This document shows, piece by piece, positions 16,447 through 25,486 of a stretch of 64,000 bases of DNA. The DNA is from Streptomyces sp. NBC_01351 (GTDB lineage: Bacteria > Actinomycetota > Actinomycetes > Streptomycetales > Streptomycetaceae): assembly GCF_036237315.1 (NCBI RefSeq), contig NZ_CP108356.1, positions 1,984,001-2,048,000 on the forward strand. The letters are read 5' to 3'. The translations under genes were made by a program, and so were the position numbers. The notes beneath the pieces were generated by a model that did not search any database, was not told where the DNA came from, and saw only the letters and a list, made by a program, of their open reading frames with translations. Each line of letters starts with the position of its first letter. Positions within the stretch are counted from its first letter, which is position 1.

Positions 16447-18567
16447 TCAGAAGTACTGCTGCATGGAGCTCGGCAGCTGTCTGATCACGCGGATCGGCAT
16501 GGTCTCGTCGTGCATCACGGTGCGCCCCCGGGTGAACGGGTTCGCCAGGATCGGCTCGGCGATGTCGCCGGGCGGGAACTCGGTGATGCCCCGTGCGAAG
16601 AGCGAGTTGACCGCGTCGTTGAAGCGGACCATCGAGTCCCCGTCACCGAGCAGGTAGCGCTTGAGGATCGCGCGGTGGTCGGCGAGCCGGTCCGTGCCGG
16701 CCATCTTCGCGGCGTCCACGCACTGGAGCAGTTCGTCGCAGGCCGGGCCGAGGATGTACGCCGCCGACGCGGCCGGGTTGAGCTGCTTGAAGAGCTCGGG
16801 GTCCATGTCGGAGGGGTTGGAGACCGCGTACGGCTTCTCGCTCGCCACGAAGTCCGAGACGACGCTGGAGATGTCGCTGATCATCAGGTCGGACTCGTTG
16901 TAGCAGCTGTACAGGGAGGGCAGCTGGCCGGTGACGACCTGGTGCCGGTCGCCTCCGCGGGACTCCCAGAAGGTCTGGTGCCACTCGTCCTGCAGGGCGT
17001 CCCAGTTCTCCTTCGGCGGCTTGGCGAGGGCGGCGCGGTCCTTGTCCCAGACTCCGTACACGCCGACGACGGTCCACGCCTTGAGCTTGCCCATCCGGGC
17101 TTCGAGCTCGGAGAGCTTCTTGTCCCCGCGGGCCAGGGCCTTGCCCGTGTTGGCGCCGGCGAGCTTGTCGCGGCGGGCGTTGTCCGCCTCCAGCATCTCG
17201 ACGATCTTGCGGTGGGCGCGGGTGGCCTCGGCGGAACGCTTGCCGGTCAGCGGGTGCGGCTTGTAGATGACCCGCACCGGATCGGGCTGGTTCAGGAGCA
17301 TCCGGACGATCTTCACGCCCATGAGCACGAGCGAGGTGTGGAAGGGGTCGGCCGTCCATCCCTCCCAGGTGGGCGCGTACATGACGGTGGTCATGTGCTC
17401 CCGCGGCCGCGGGCCGACGGTTTCGACCGCGTGGAGCTGCGGGCGGCCCACGCGCACGACGGCCGAGGACGGGATGGTGCCGCGCAGTCGCTGGTAGCGG
17501 TCCTCACCGGCCTCGCCGGCGGTCCATATCTCGTCGTAGACCTTGCTGACGCGGTTGGAGCTGGCGAGCTTGTCGCTGTCGCCGTGTCCGATGAAGACGT
17601 GCTTGGCCTCGGCGATGCGCAGCATGTGCACGTTCTTGCCGGCGTTGGCCGGGTAGAGGATGACCCGCACCTCGGGGAGTTCGAGCAGGCTGAGGTCGTC
17701 GGCCTTGGGGAGGCAGACCACGGGCAGCGGGGTGTACGCGAGGAAGCGCAGCGTGGTGACCTCGCGGAGCACGATGAGCGGGCGGCGGCCGAGGCGCGCG
17801 AGGGTGTCCAGCCACATGTTGACCTGGTAAGCGGAGTCGCGCGCGCCGGCGGCGTAGCTGAAGTAGAGGACGACCTCGGGCTGGTACTTGGCGACCTGCT
17901 CGTTGAGGATCTTGAAGGTACGCTCGTGGCTGGGGACCTTGCGGCACGCGTTGACGGTGGGCAGCAGCATCAGGATGCCGACCACGGCGAGGGTGACGGC
18001 GACCGCGACACCGAGCACGCTGAAGCCGATGATTCCCGTGTGGTCCGTGGCGAGCCCGCCGATGATGACGCTCGTGTCCAGGTACAGCAGCTTGCGCTCG
18101 TACCCCTTGAACGCGCGCTCCGGGGGCGGCTCCGGCATCTTGAGCTTGCTCAGGTCCAGGTTGCGCACGCGGACCGGCAGCGCGCGGCGGCGCTTGATGA
18201 ACATGCACAGGAACGTGTAGGCGAGGCGCAGGGCGTGCACCGCGACGAAGCCGAGGAAGACGACGACGAACTCCTCGCCGTCCACACCCCCGATACCGCG
18301 CAGGGCGACCAGGACGGCCAGTTCGCGCACCAGGACGCGAATGCTGAGGCCCCATTTGAGCTTGCCGAGAAACTTGATGAGGTCCGGCTCGTGCTTATGA
18401 AGGTAGATGTCCGAAAAGTAACTGCCTGCGAGTGCTGCAATGAAGGCCCAGAACATCCCGAACACGCCTGCAACCAGCATGCCCAGATAGCTGCCCAGCA
18501 GCAGGAGGAGAACGAGAACGTTCCGGTCCTTGCTGATCTCCGCATGGCGAATCAGCGCGGCAATCAC
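16447..18567 (-). CDS. TagF/TarL-type polyol-phosphate polymerase with N-terminal membrane segments
   Basis: 706 residues from GTG 18567, preceded by the purine-rich GGAGGGAAGAGG; an in-frame ATG at 18633 has no ribosome binding site. The N-terminal 200 residues contain several hydrophobic segments (VLVLLLLLGSYLGMLVAGVF, FVVVFLGFVAVHALRLAYTF, SVLGVAVAVTLAVVGILMLL). The C-terminal half is a CDP-glycerol glycerophosphotransferase domain with MYAPTWEG, VIYKPHP and SDLMISDISSVVSDF. It should transfer polyol phosphate from a CDP-polyol to a membrane-linked acceptor. The membrane segments are additional to the classic TagF, which is peripheral. It is the first gene of the leftward cluster. Confidence 0.85.
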   Translation of the reverse strand: MIAALIRHAEISKDRNVLVLLLLLGSYLGMLVAGVFGMFWAFIAALAGSYFSDIYLHKHEPDLIKFLGKLKWGLSIRVLVRELAVLVALRGIGGVDGEEFVVVFLGFVAVHALRLAYTFLCMFIKRRRALPVRVRNLDLSKLKMPEPPPERAFKGYERKLLYLDTSVIIGGLATDHTGIIGFSVLGVAVAVTLAVVGILMLLPTVNACRKVPSHERTFKILNEQVAKYQPEVVLYFSYAAGARDSAYQVNMWLDTLARLGRRPLIVLREVTTLRFLAYTPLPVVCLPKADDLSLLELPEVRVILYPANAGKNVHMLRIAEAKHVFIGHGDSDKLASSNRVSKVYDEIWTAGEAGEDRYQRLRGTIPSSAVVRVGRPQLHAVETVGPRPREHMTTVMYAPTWEGWTADPFHTSLVLMGVKIVRMLLNQPDPVRVIYKPHPLTGKRSAEATRAHRKIVEMLEADNARRDKLAGANTGKALARGDKKLSELEARMGKLKAWTVVGVYGVWDKDRAALAKPPKENWDALQDEWHQTFWESRGGDRHQVVTGQLPSLYSCYNESDLMISDISSVVSDFVASEKPYAVSNPSDMDPELFKQLNPAASAAYILGPACDELLQCVDAAKMAGTDRLADHRAILKRYLLGDGDSMVRFNDAVNSLFARGITEFPPGDIAEPILANPFTRGRTVMHDETMPIRVIRQLPSSMQQYF

Positions 18568-18715
18568 GCTTCGACCTCTTCCCTCCGGGGCTGAGACCGC
18601 ATCAGCCAACGGGTCCGGACGCCTCGGCGACATCCGGAAGAGTTCCCCGCGGCGACGTCAATCCTTCACCCGAGCTTTACCTTGAGTGGCGATCGTACCC
18701 CTCAATCAGATCACA

Positions 18716-18744
18716 GATAAATAACGGATAAGACTTCGAGTCAA
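18716..18744 (-). promoter_or_regulatory. promoter of the leftward wall-polymer operon
   Basis: On the minus strand TTGACT (18744-18739) is separated by 17 bases from TTTATC (18721-18716). This is close to the housekeeping sigma consensus, in a locally AT-rich stretch that is unusual for the window. Transcription would start near 18709, leaving a leader of about 140 bases. Confidence 0.55.
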
Positions 18745-18780
18745 CCTAAAACCCTTTCAGGTCCTCGGCCCGCGTCCCCG

Positions 18781-20343
18781 TTATTGGGATAGTTCAAGCC
18801 AGGGCTCGAATTCGAGGCCCGGGCCCATGGCGGCCTGCCGCGCCACCGCCAGACGGCCCCCGGACCCGATTGTGATCACGATCACCGTCCCGTCGTGCTT
18901 CCGGACGGCCACCGGGGGCATAGAGGTCCGCTGCCCGGTCGCGATCCACCAAACCCCGTTGTCCGGCCGCCCGTCCACATACACCCCGATCGCGCAGTCG
19001 CCCCGCTCGTCCTCGACGGCCATCACCGTGCAGCCCCAGCCGTCGACGCGGACCCCCGCCGCGCCGTCCACCCGGCCGCGCGCCGCCGGGCCGTTCAGAC
19101 TCATCGGCCCGTACGCGCCGAGCGGCCACTCGCACAGTTCACCGGTCTCGGCGTACCGGAACCTGAGCGCCCCGCTCTCGGGCGCCGCGGCGAGACTCCC
19201 CGGAAGGGCATGGACGTTCGGGGTCGGGTCCACCGCCCACTTCGTGTCCGGGCCTCGGTGCCAGCGGACCAGGCCGGGCCGGTCCAGGTGGCGGGCGTAC
19301 AGCTCGACCTGCCCGTCCGCGCCCCGGAGCGCGACCATCTCGTCGGCGACCTTGGCGCCCCTGAGCAGGCCCCAGCCGGTCCAGCTCCCGTCGGGCAGCC
19401 TGCGGCAGTTGTTCACGTGGTGCCCGTCGTTGCGGACGAAGACGTTCAGCGTCCCGTCCGCGTCGTAGGCGGCGACGGGTACGCCGATGAACCGTCCGCG
19501 CAGCGGCTCGGCACGGTGCGGGTTCGTCTGGTGGTGCCACTCCCCGAACGGGCGGCCCGACTGGTACTGGGTCACGTGCGCGACGTCGATGTTCCACTCG
19601 CTCCCGGCCGGCCCGGTCCGGTGCAGGCCCAGCAGCTCGACGTAGCCGTTGGGGTCCTGCAGGACCGTCAGCGCGGGCAGCAGGCCGGGGGCCTCCAGCA
19701 GCACGGGTCCGCTCCAGCTCCCGTCGGCGTCCTCCGTCCAGCGGGCCACGGCGCCCGGCACGGGCAAATAGGCGGAAATCCGGCCGTCGGTTCCGCACAC
19801 CGCCCAGCCCGCGGGCGCCGGGTACCGCGAGCGCGAGGCGGGGGCCGGCCACGCCTCCTGGTCCAGAACCCGGCAGTCGGTGAACACGGGGCGCCCGACC
19901 TCGGCCTGGTACTCCTCCACCGCGTCGAGCACCGCCATCGCCAGGGCGCTCTCCCGCTCCCCCCGCGCACCTTCCTCCCGGAGGGCCAGCGGGTCGCAGG
20001 TCAGCACCCGGTCCGGGTCCGCGGCGTGCAGTTCCTGCAGCACCGCCCAGACCAGATCGTCCTCGGGCAGCGGGCTCGCGGCGCGCTGCACGGGGCGGCC
20101 CCGGCCGGCGGCCTCCTCGGCGGCGCGGGTCAAGTCCGCCTGCTCCTGAGGTGTTCCGGCGTCCAGGCAGACCACGGTGACCGGCCCGGTCCCCGGTTCC
20201 TCGCGCAGGAGCAGCGCGGCCGCACCCGGACCGGTGGCCGCGATGAGGACCCGGCTGCCCTCAGCCGGAGCCGCGAGCAGCCGTGCGGGCTGCGGCTGCG
20301 CGCCACGGCCGTCCCCTGTCCGACGGCCGACCGAGTACCCCAT
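18781..20343 (-). CDS. degenerate PIG-L-like domain fused to a PLL-type beta-propeller
   Basis: 520 residues from ATG 20343, which has AGGAGCGGAG ahead of it. The first 190 residues align in layout with PIG-L de-N-acetylases (hydrophobic strand, acidic turn, PDRVLTCDP strand, AMAVLDAVEEYQ helix). The zinc-binding His-Pro-Asp-Asp motif, however, is replaced by AATGPGAAA. The C-terminal 320 residues are repeats with W/G-rich blades (ARWTEDADGSWSGP, CRRLPDGSWTGWGLL, RWHRGPDTKW) resembling fucose-lectin-like propellers. It therefore looks like a catalytically dead deacetylase scaffold with a glycan-binding propeller. No signal peptide is visible. It lies between the polymerase and the LCP ligase. 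The PIG-L assignment is inference from fold pattern. Confidence 0.6.
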   Translation of the reverse strand: MGYSVGRRTGDGRGAQPQPARLLAAPAEGSRVLIAATGPGAAALLLREEPGTGPVTVVCLDAGTPQEQADLTRAAEEAAGRGRPVQRAASPLPEDDLVWAVLQELHAADPDRVLTCDPLALREEGARGERESALAMAVLDAVEEYQAEVGRPVFTDCRVLDQEAWPAPASRSRYPAPAGWAVCGTDGRISAYLPVPGAVARWTEDADGSWSGPVLLEAPGLLPALTVLQDPNGYVELLGLHRTGPAGSEWNIDVAHVTQYQSGRPFGEWHHQTNPHRAEPLRGRFIGVPVAAYDADGTLNVFVRNDGHHVNNCRRLPDGSWTGWGLLRGAKVADEMVALRGADGQVELYARHLDRPGLVRWHRGPDTKWAVDPTPNVHALPGSLAAAPESGALRFRYAETGELCEWPLGAYGPMSLNGPAARGRVDGAAGVRVDGWGCTVMAVEDERGDCAIGVYVDGRPDNGVWWIATGQRTSMPPVAVRKHDGTVIVITIGSGGRLAVARQAAMGPGLEFEPWLELSQ

Positions 20344-20583
20344 GGATCTCCGCTCCTCTTTCGCTGCCTGCCCCGCGCTCCACACGTCGTCCGCGAGCAC
20401 GATAGAGGTACTCCCGTTCGAGGTGCACGTTTGCCTATAGTGTTGCTCCGCGTGACGCGCCGCGCGGGTCACCCCTTTGCCCGACTGCGGGTGCGCCGCG
20501 CACGGCCCGCCTCCGCGCCTCACCCGTGATGGCGGTCACCCTTCCACGACCGCCGATCTCCGGGACCAGAGGACACCTACGGC

Positions 20584-21645
20584 ATGACTCAGGCAACCGA
20601 CGCACCGCCGCGTTCCCGCAAGGCCCCGAGCCGGAGCAGCCGCAGGAAGCGGGTGCTCGTCCGCATATCCCTGGCTCTGCTCGTCCTGCTCCTCATAGCC
20701 GGCGGCGCCGGCTGGTGGGCGTACAGCCGGCTCGACGGCAACATCTCCAGCGTCGACCTGGACAAGGCGATCGGCGACGACCGCCCGCAGAAGGTGGTCG
20801 CCGGCGCGCAGAACGTCCTCGTACTCGGCTCCGACTCCCGGGCCGGCGCCAACGGCGAGCTCGACCACGGCAGTGTCAGCGGGGCCCGCTCCGACACCAC
20901 GATGCTGATCCACATACCCGAGGGCCGGTCCAAGGCCACCGCGGTCAGCATCCCCCGCGACACCCTGGTCACCCGGCCCGAGTGCAAGGACGAGAACGGC
21001 AAGGCCGTCCCGTCCCAGCAGCGCGCCATGTTCAACAGCATCTTCCCGGCGGCCGGCGCGGCCTGCGTGGTCAAGACCGTGGAGCAGATGTCCGGTGTCC
21101 GCGTGGACCACTTCGTCGTGATCGACTTCGCCGGCTTCAAGGAGCTGGTGGACGCGCTCGGCGGAGTGACCGTCAAGCTGGACAAGCCGATCAAGGGCGG
21201 CCTCAACCTCGACGCGGGCGAGCACAGGCTGAACGGCACCGACTCGCTCAAGTTCGTCCGTACCCGCTACGGCTACGGCGACGGCAGCGACCTCGGCCGC
21301 ATCAGCCTCCAGCAGACCTTCATGATGGCGATGCTGAGGGAGATCAAGAACCAGGACGCCCTCGGCAACCCGGCCCGCCTCTACAAGCTCGCCGACGCCG
21401 GGACCAAGTCGCTGACCACCGACTCCGAGCTCGCCTCCCTCACCGCGCTGGCCGACTTCGCGCAGAGCATGAAGGGCGTGGACCCGGACACCATGGAGAC
21501 GATCATGCTGCCGGTCGCCTACGACAAGGTGGACCGGAACCGCGTCGTCGTCTCCGAGCCGAAGGCGACCCAGCTGTGGGAAGCCCTCCGCAACGACCAG
21601 ACGATCCCTGCTGCTGTGAAGAAGTCCCCCGCCACGGGGGGCTGA
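20584..21645 (+). CDS. LytR-CpsA-Psr (LCP) family cell-wall polymer ligase
   Basis: 353 residues. A basic cytosolic N-terminus and one membrane helix (about 25-46, ISLALLVLLLIAGGAGWWAY) precede the extracellular LCP catalytic domain (about 75-250). Visible motifs are VLVLGSDSRAG, the arginine/aspartate in VSIPRDT, and KFVRTRYGYGDGSDLGRISLQQ. LCP enzymes transfer lipid-linked wall polymers such as teichoic acids onto peptidoglycan, which fits the preceding cluster. It is divergent from the PIG-L-like gene. A TATAGT (20436-20441) upstream is a possible -10. Confidence 0.9.
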   Translation: MTQATDAPPRSRKAPSRSSRRKRVLVRISLALLVLLLIAGGAGWWAYSRLDGNISSVDLDKAIGDDRPQKVVAGAQNVLVLGSDSRAGANGELDHGSVSGARSDTTMLIHIPEGRSKATAVSIPRDTLVTRPECKDENGKAVPSQQRAMFNSIFPAAGAACVVKTVEQMSGVRVDHFVVIDFAGFKELVDALGGVTVKLDKPIKGGLNLDAGEHRLNGTDSLKFVRTRYGYGDGSDLGRISLQQTFMMAMLREIKNQDALGNPARLYKLADAGTKSLTTDSELASLTALADFAQSMKGVDPDTMETIMLPVAYDKVDRNRVVVSEPKATQLWEALRNDQTIPAAVKKSPATGG

Positions 21646-21665
21646 CGGGTCCCGCGCACACGCGG

Positions 21666-21697
21666 AGCCTGCCGTACGGATGAGCGTACGGCAGGCT
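21666..21697. terminator. bidirectional terminator between LCP gene and permease gene
   Basis: AGCCTGCCGTACG (21666-21678) pairs perfectly with CGTACGGCAGGCT (21685-21697) across a 6-base loop. It lies between two convergent genes. Confidence 0.85.
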
Positions 21698-21712
21698 TCC
21701 GGCCTTTCACGC

Positions 21713-23209
21713 CTAGTACTCCGCGTCCTCGCCGACCTTGCCGAGGCGGCTGTGCCCGCGTCCGTATGCGAAGTAGACGACAACCCCGATGGCCATCCAG
21801 ATCCCGAAGCGGATCCAGGTCTCGGACGGCAGGTTGAGCATCAACCAGAACGAGGCCGCGATCGACAGGATCGGGATCACCGGCACCCACGGGGTGCGGA
21901 AGGACCGGTGCAGGTCGGGGCGGGTCCGGCGCAGGACGATCACGCCGAGGGCAACCACCACGAAGGCGAACAGGGTGCCGATGTTCACCAGTTCCGCGAG
22001 CTTCTCCAGGCTGGTGAAGCCCGCAACGACGGCGATGACCACACCGAGCAGGATGGTCGCCCGGTACGGCGTGCGGTACTTCGGGTGGGTGACGGAGAAG
22101 ACGCGCGGCAGCAGTCCGTCACGGCTCATCGCGAAGAACACGCGGGTCTGGCCGAGCAGCAGGATCATGCACACGGTGATCAGGCCGACGGACGCCCCGA
22201 GGCTGATGGCACCGGCGAAGAACGGCTGGTTCACGGACTTGAAGGCTTCGGCGAGCGGGGCGCTGGGCGACATCTCCGTGTACTTCTGCATGCCGGTGAC
22301 CACCAGCGTCACGGCGACGTAGAGCACGGTGCAGATGATCAGCGAGCCGAGAATGCCGCGAGGCATGTCCCGCTGGGGGTTCTTGGTCTCCTCGGCCGCG
22401 GTGGCCACGACGTCGAAGCCGATGAAGGCGAAGAAGATGAGGGATGCCGCGGTGAAGATGCCCATGACGCCGAAGTTGGTGGGCGCGTATCCGAAGAGCA
22501 CCTGGATCAGCGGCGCGTGAAGGCCGCTGCCCGCCTCCTGTGGCTGCGCCGGGGGGATGAACGGCGAGTAGTTGTCGGCCTTGATGAAGAACAGGCCCGC
22601 GATGATGACCAATAGCACGACCGTGACCTTGATGGCGACGACGACCGCGGTGATCCGGGCCGAGAGCTTCGTCCCGACGACCAGGATCGCGGTCAGCACC
22701 AGGACAAGCAGGAAGGCGAACAGGTCGAAGGTTCCACCCGCGTCGGGCCCGGACAACGCGGTGGGCACGTCCCAGCCGAGGTTCGTCGCCATGAGGTGGC
22801 GCACGTACCCGGACCAGCCGACCGCCACGACGGCGGTGCCGAGCGCGAATTCGAGCACCAGGTCCCAGCCGATGATCCAGGCGGGCAGCTCACCGATCGA
22901 GGCGTACGAGAAGGTGTACGCGGAGCCGGCCACCGGCACGGTGGACGCGAACTCGGCGTAGCAGAGCGCCGCGAGGGCGCATACGACGCCCGCTGCCACG
23001 AAGGCGAGGGCGGTTGCGGGTCCGGCGTTGTTCCGGGCTGCGATGCCCGTAAGGACGAAGATGCCGGTGCCGATGATGACACCCACACCGAACACCGTCA
23101 GGTCCCAGGCGGAGAGCGACTTGCGGAGCGCGTGTTCCGGCTCCTCCGTGTCACGGATGGACTGCTCCACCGTCTTGGTGCGGAAGGGGCTGTTCATATC
23201 CCTACTCAC
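21713..23209 (-). CDS. APC-family cationic/neutral amino acid permease
   Basis: 498 residues with about 12 hydrophobic helices in the cytoplasmic membrane. The first helix carries the APC signature FGVGVIIGTGIFVLTG. Other markers are FIGFDVVATAAEETKNPQRD and VFFAMSRDGLLP, as in the YfnA/CAT branch. GTG 23209 was chosen because GGAGGT stands 6 bases upstream; the in-frame ATG at 23197 has a poorer site. The substrate is not determinable. A hairpin separates it from dxs, so it is transcribed on its own. Confidence 0.88.
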   Translation of the reverse strand: MSRDMNSPFRTKTVEQSIRDTEEPEHALRKSLSAWDLTVFGVGVIIGTGIFVLTGIAARNNAGPATALAFVAAGVVCALAALCYAEFASTVPVAGSAYTFSYASIGELPAWIIGWDLVLEFALGTAVVAVGWSGYVRHLMATNLGWDVPTALSGPDAGGTFDLFAFLLVLVLTAILVVGTKLSARITAVVVAIKVTVVLLVIIAGLFFIKADNYSPFIPPAQPQEAGSGLHAPLIQVLFGYAPTNFGVMGIFTAASLIFFAFIGFDVVATAAEETKNPQRDMPRGILGSLIICTVLYVAVTLVVTGMQKYTEMSPSAPLAEAFKSVNQPFFAGAISLGASVGLITVCMILLLGQTRVFFAMSRDGLLPRVFSVTHPKYRTPYRATILLGVVIAVVAGFTSLEKLAELVNIGTLFAFVVVALGVIVLRRTRPDLHRSFRTPWVPVIPILSIAASFWLMLNLPSETWIRFGIWMAIGVVVYFAYGRGHSRLGKVGEDAEY

Positions 23210-23244
23210 CGACGCACCTCCGAAACAGGTGTCGACGCACACGA

Positions 23245-23288
23245 ACGGGCCGGGAGGCCCACTCCTCAAGAGTGATCTCCCGGCCCGT
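23245..23288 (-). terminator. terminator after dxs
   Basis: ACGGGCCGGGAG (23245-23256) pairs with CTCCCGGCCCGT (23277-23288). The enclosed segment folds further as CACTC/GAGTG. It lies between the dxs stop and the permease start. Confidence 0.75.
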
Positions 23289-23328
23289 GACGTGCAACCG
23301 CGCGGCGATCTAGTGGCCGGCAACCGTC

Positions 23329-25245
23329 CTAGTCGACGGCGGCCGCCGGCTCGCTGTCGTAGCGCCCGTCCAGCTTCGCCACCAGGCCCGTGACCTGCCG
23401 CGCGATGTCCGGAGCGGTCAGCCCGATCTCGGCCATGACCTCCTTGCGGGAGGCGTGGTCGAGGAAGCGCTGCGGGATGCCGAAGTCGCGCAGCGGTACG
23501 TCGACCCCCGCGTCCCGCAGGGCCTGCGCGACGGCGGAACCGACACCGCCGGCGCGGCTGTTGTCCTCGACGGTGACGACCACCCGGTGGCGGTCGGCGA
23601 GCGGGGCCAGGGCCTCGTCCACCGGCTTGACCCAGCGGGGGTCGACCACGGTCGTGGAGATGCCCTGCCTGTCGAGCAGGTCGGCGATCTCCAGGCACAT
23701 CGGGGCGAGTGCTCCGACCGAGACGAGCAGTACGTCCGGACGGGTGACCTCGGCCCCCGGGGCGCGGAGCACGTCCATGCCGCCGATCCGGCCGACGGCC
23801 GGGACGGCCGGGCCGACGACGCCCTTGGAGAAGCGCACCACGGTCGGCGCGTCCTTGACGAGAACGGCCTCGTTCAGCTGGGCGCGCAGCTGCTCCGCGT
23901 CGCGCGGGGCGGCGAGGCGCAGGCCCGGGACGACCTGGAGGATGGACATGTCCCACATGCCGTTGTGGGAGGCGCCGTCGGTGCCGGTGACCCCGGCCCG
24001 GTCCAGGACGAAGGTGACCCCGCACTTGTGCAGGGCCACGTCCATCAGGACCTGGTCGAAGGCTCGGTTGAGGAAGGTGGCGTACACCGCGAAGACCGGG
24101 TGAGCGCCGCCGGTCGCCAGGCCCGCCGCCGAGGTGGCGCCGTGCTGCTCGGCGATGCCGACGTCGAAGATGCGGTCGGGGTAGGCGTCCGCGAACTTCT
24201 TCAGGCCGACCGGCTGGAGCATGGCCGCGGTGATCGCGACGATGTCCTTGCGCTCCTTGCCGAGCTTGACCATCTCGTCGGCGAAGACGGAGGTCCAGCT
24301 GGCCGCGTCGGTGGTGACCGGCAGGCCGGTGTCCGGGTGGATGACGCCGACCGCGTGGAAACGGTCCGCCTCGTCCTGGACGGCGGGCTCGTAGCCCCGG
24401 CCCTTCTGGGTGAGGCAGTGGACGATGACCGGGCCGCTAAAGCGCTTGGCCCGCTGCAGGGCGGACTCCAGGGCCTCGATGTCGTGGCCGTCGATGGGCC
24501 CGATGTACTTCAGGCCCAGGTCCTCGAACATGCCCTGCGGGGCGATGAAGTCCTTGAGGCCCTTCTTCGCGCCGTGCAGGGTCTCGTAGAGCGGCTTGCC
24601 GACGACCGGCGTGCGCTCCAGGAGGTCCTTGCCGCGGGCCAGGAAGCGCTCGTAGCCGTCCGTGGTGCGCAGGGTCGCCAGGTGGTTCGCGAGGCCGCCG
24701 ATGGTGGGGCCGTACGAGCGCTCGTTGTCGTTGACGACGATGACGAGCGGGCGGTCCTTGGCGGCGGCGATGTTGTTCAGCGCCTCCCAGGCCATACCTC
24801 CGGTCAGCGCGCCGTCGCCGATGACGGCGGCGACGTGGTGGTCCTCGCGGCCGAGCACCTCGTTGGCCTTGGCGATGCCGTCGGCCCAGCCCAGCACGGT
24901 GGAGGCGTGCGAGTTCTCGATCACGTCGTGGTCGGACTCGGCGCGCGAGGGGTAGCCGGACAGGCCCCCCTTGGTGCGCAGGCCCGCGAAGTCCTGGCGG
25001 CCCGTGAGCAGCTTGTGGACGTAGGCCTGGTGGCCGGTGTCGAAGAGGACCTTGTCCTTGGGCGAGTCGAAGACCCGGTGCAGGGCGATCGTCAGTTCGA
25101 CCACCCCGAGGTTGGGGCCGAGGTGCCCGCCGGTCTTGGAGACGGCGTCGACGAGGAAGGACCTGATCTCGGCGGCGAGCTGTTCGAGCTCCTCCTGGCT
25201 GAGCCGGTCCAGATCGCGCGGTCCCTTGATGCGGGTCAGCAGCAC
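23329..25245 (-). CDS. dxs: 1-deoxy-D-xylulose-5-phosphate synthase
   Basis: Thiamine-diphosphate enzyme that condenses pyruvate with glyceraldehyde 3-phosphate, the first step of the MEP isoprenoid pathway. 638 residues from GTG 25245, which has AAGGAGG just upstream. The N-terminal ThDP domain has [16 protein letters not shown] and VVNDNERS. The central pyrimidine-binding domain has AEQHG and [15 protein letters not shown], and a transketolase C-terminal domain follows. The longer frame upstream gives an atypical leader. It is monocistronic by position. Confidence 0.95.
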   Translation of the reverse strand: MLLTRIKGPRDLDRLSQEELEQLAAEIRSFLVDAVSKTGGHLGPNLGVVELTIALHRVFDSPKDKVLFDTGHQAYVHKLLTGRQDFAGLRTKGGLSGYPSRAESDHDVIENSHASTVLGWADGIAKANEVLGREDHHVAAVIGDGALTGGMAWEALNNIAAAKDRPLVIVVNDNERSYGPTIGGLANHLATLRTTDGYERFLARGKDLLERTPVVGKPLYETLHGAKKGLKDFIAPQGMFEDLGLKYIGPIDGHDIEALESALQRAKRFSGPVIVHCLTQKGRGYEPAVQDEADRFHAVGVIHPDTGLPVTTDAASWTSVFADEMVKLGKERKDIVAITAAMLQPVGLKKFADAYPDRIFDVGIAEQHGATSAAGLATGGAHPVFAVYATFLNRAFDQVLMDVALHKCGVTFVLDRAGVTGTDGASHNGMWDMSILQVVPGLRLAAPRDAEQLRAQLNEAVLVKDAPTVVRFSKGVVGPAVPAVGRIGGMDVLRAPGAEVTRPDVLLVSVGALAPMCLEIADLLDRQGISTTVVDPRWVKPVDEALAPLADRHRVVVTVEDNSRAGGVGSAVAQALRDAGVDVPLRDFGIPQRFLDHASRKEVMAEIGLTAPDIARQVTGLVAKLDGRYDSEPAAAVD

Positions 25246-25403
25246 CCGTGCCTCCTTGCAGTTGCTTGCTGGTCTGTCGAGTCTAATGTTCTGCTCGCGG
25301 ATGCGGTCATCGGGCTGTCCCGCCCGAGTCACACCTTTGTCATACATGGACGCACCTGCGTGTGGTCACACCTCACATACGGGCGTATACCCGCACAGGC
25401 GTA

Positions 25404-25417
25404 CGTACATATGTACG
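25404..25417. promoter_or_regulatory. 14-bp palindrome upstream of dxs
   Basis: CGTACATATGTACG is perfectly self-complementary. It lies between the dxs promoter side and the 3' end of the sugar transporter operon. It could be an operator or part of a terminator; its role is unknown. Confidence 0.3.
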
Positions 25418-25424
25418 CACAGAT

Positions 25425-25453
25425 GCCCGGCGCCACACGAAGTGGCACCGGGC
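25425..25453 (-). terminator. terminator of the sugar ABC transporter operon
   Basis: GCCCGG-c-GCCAC (25425-25436) pairs with GTGGC-a-CCGGGC (25442-25453) around a 5-base loop. It is 33 bases beyond the stop of the permease gene. Confidence 0.7.
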
Positions 25454-25486
25454 ACGAGCTGTCGGAACGCGCCGACGGGGTGTCCG

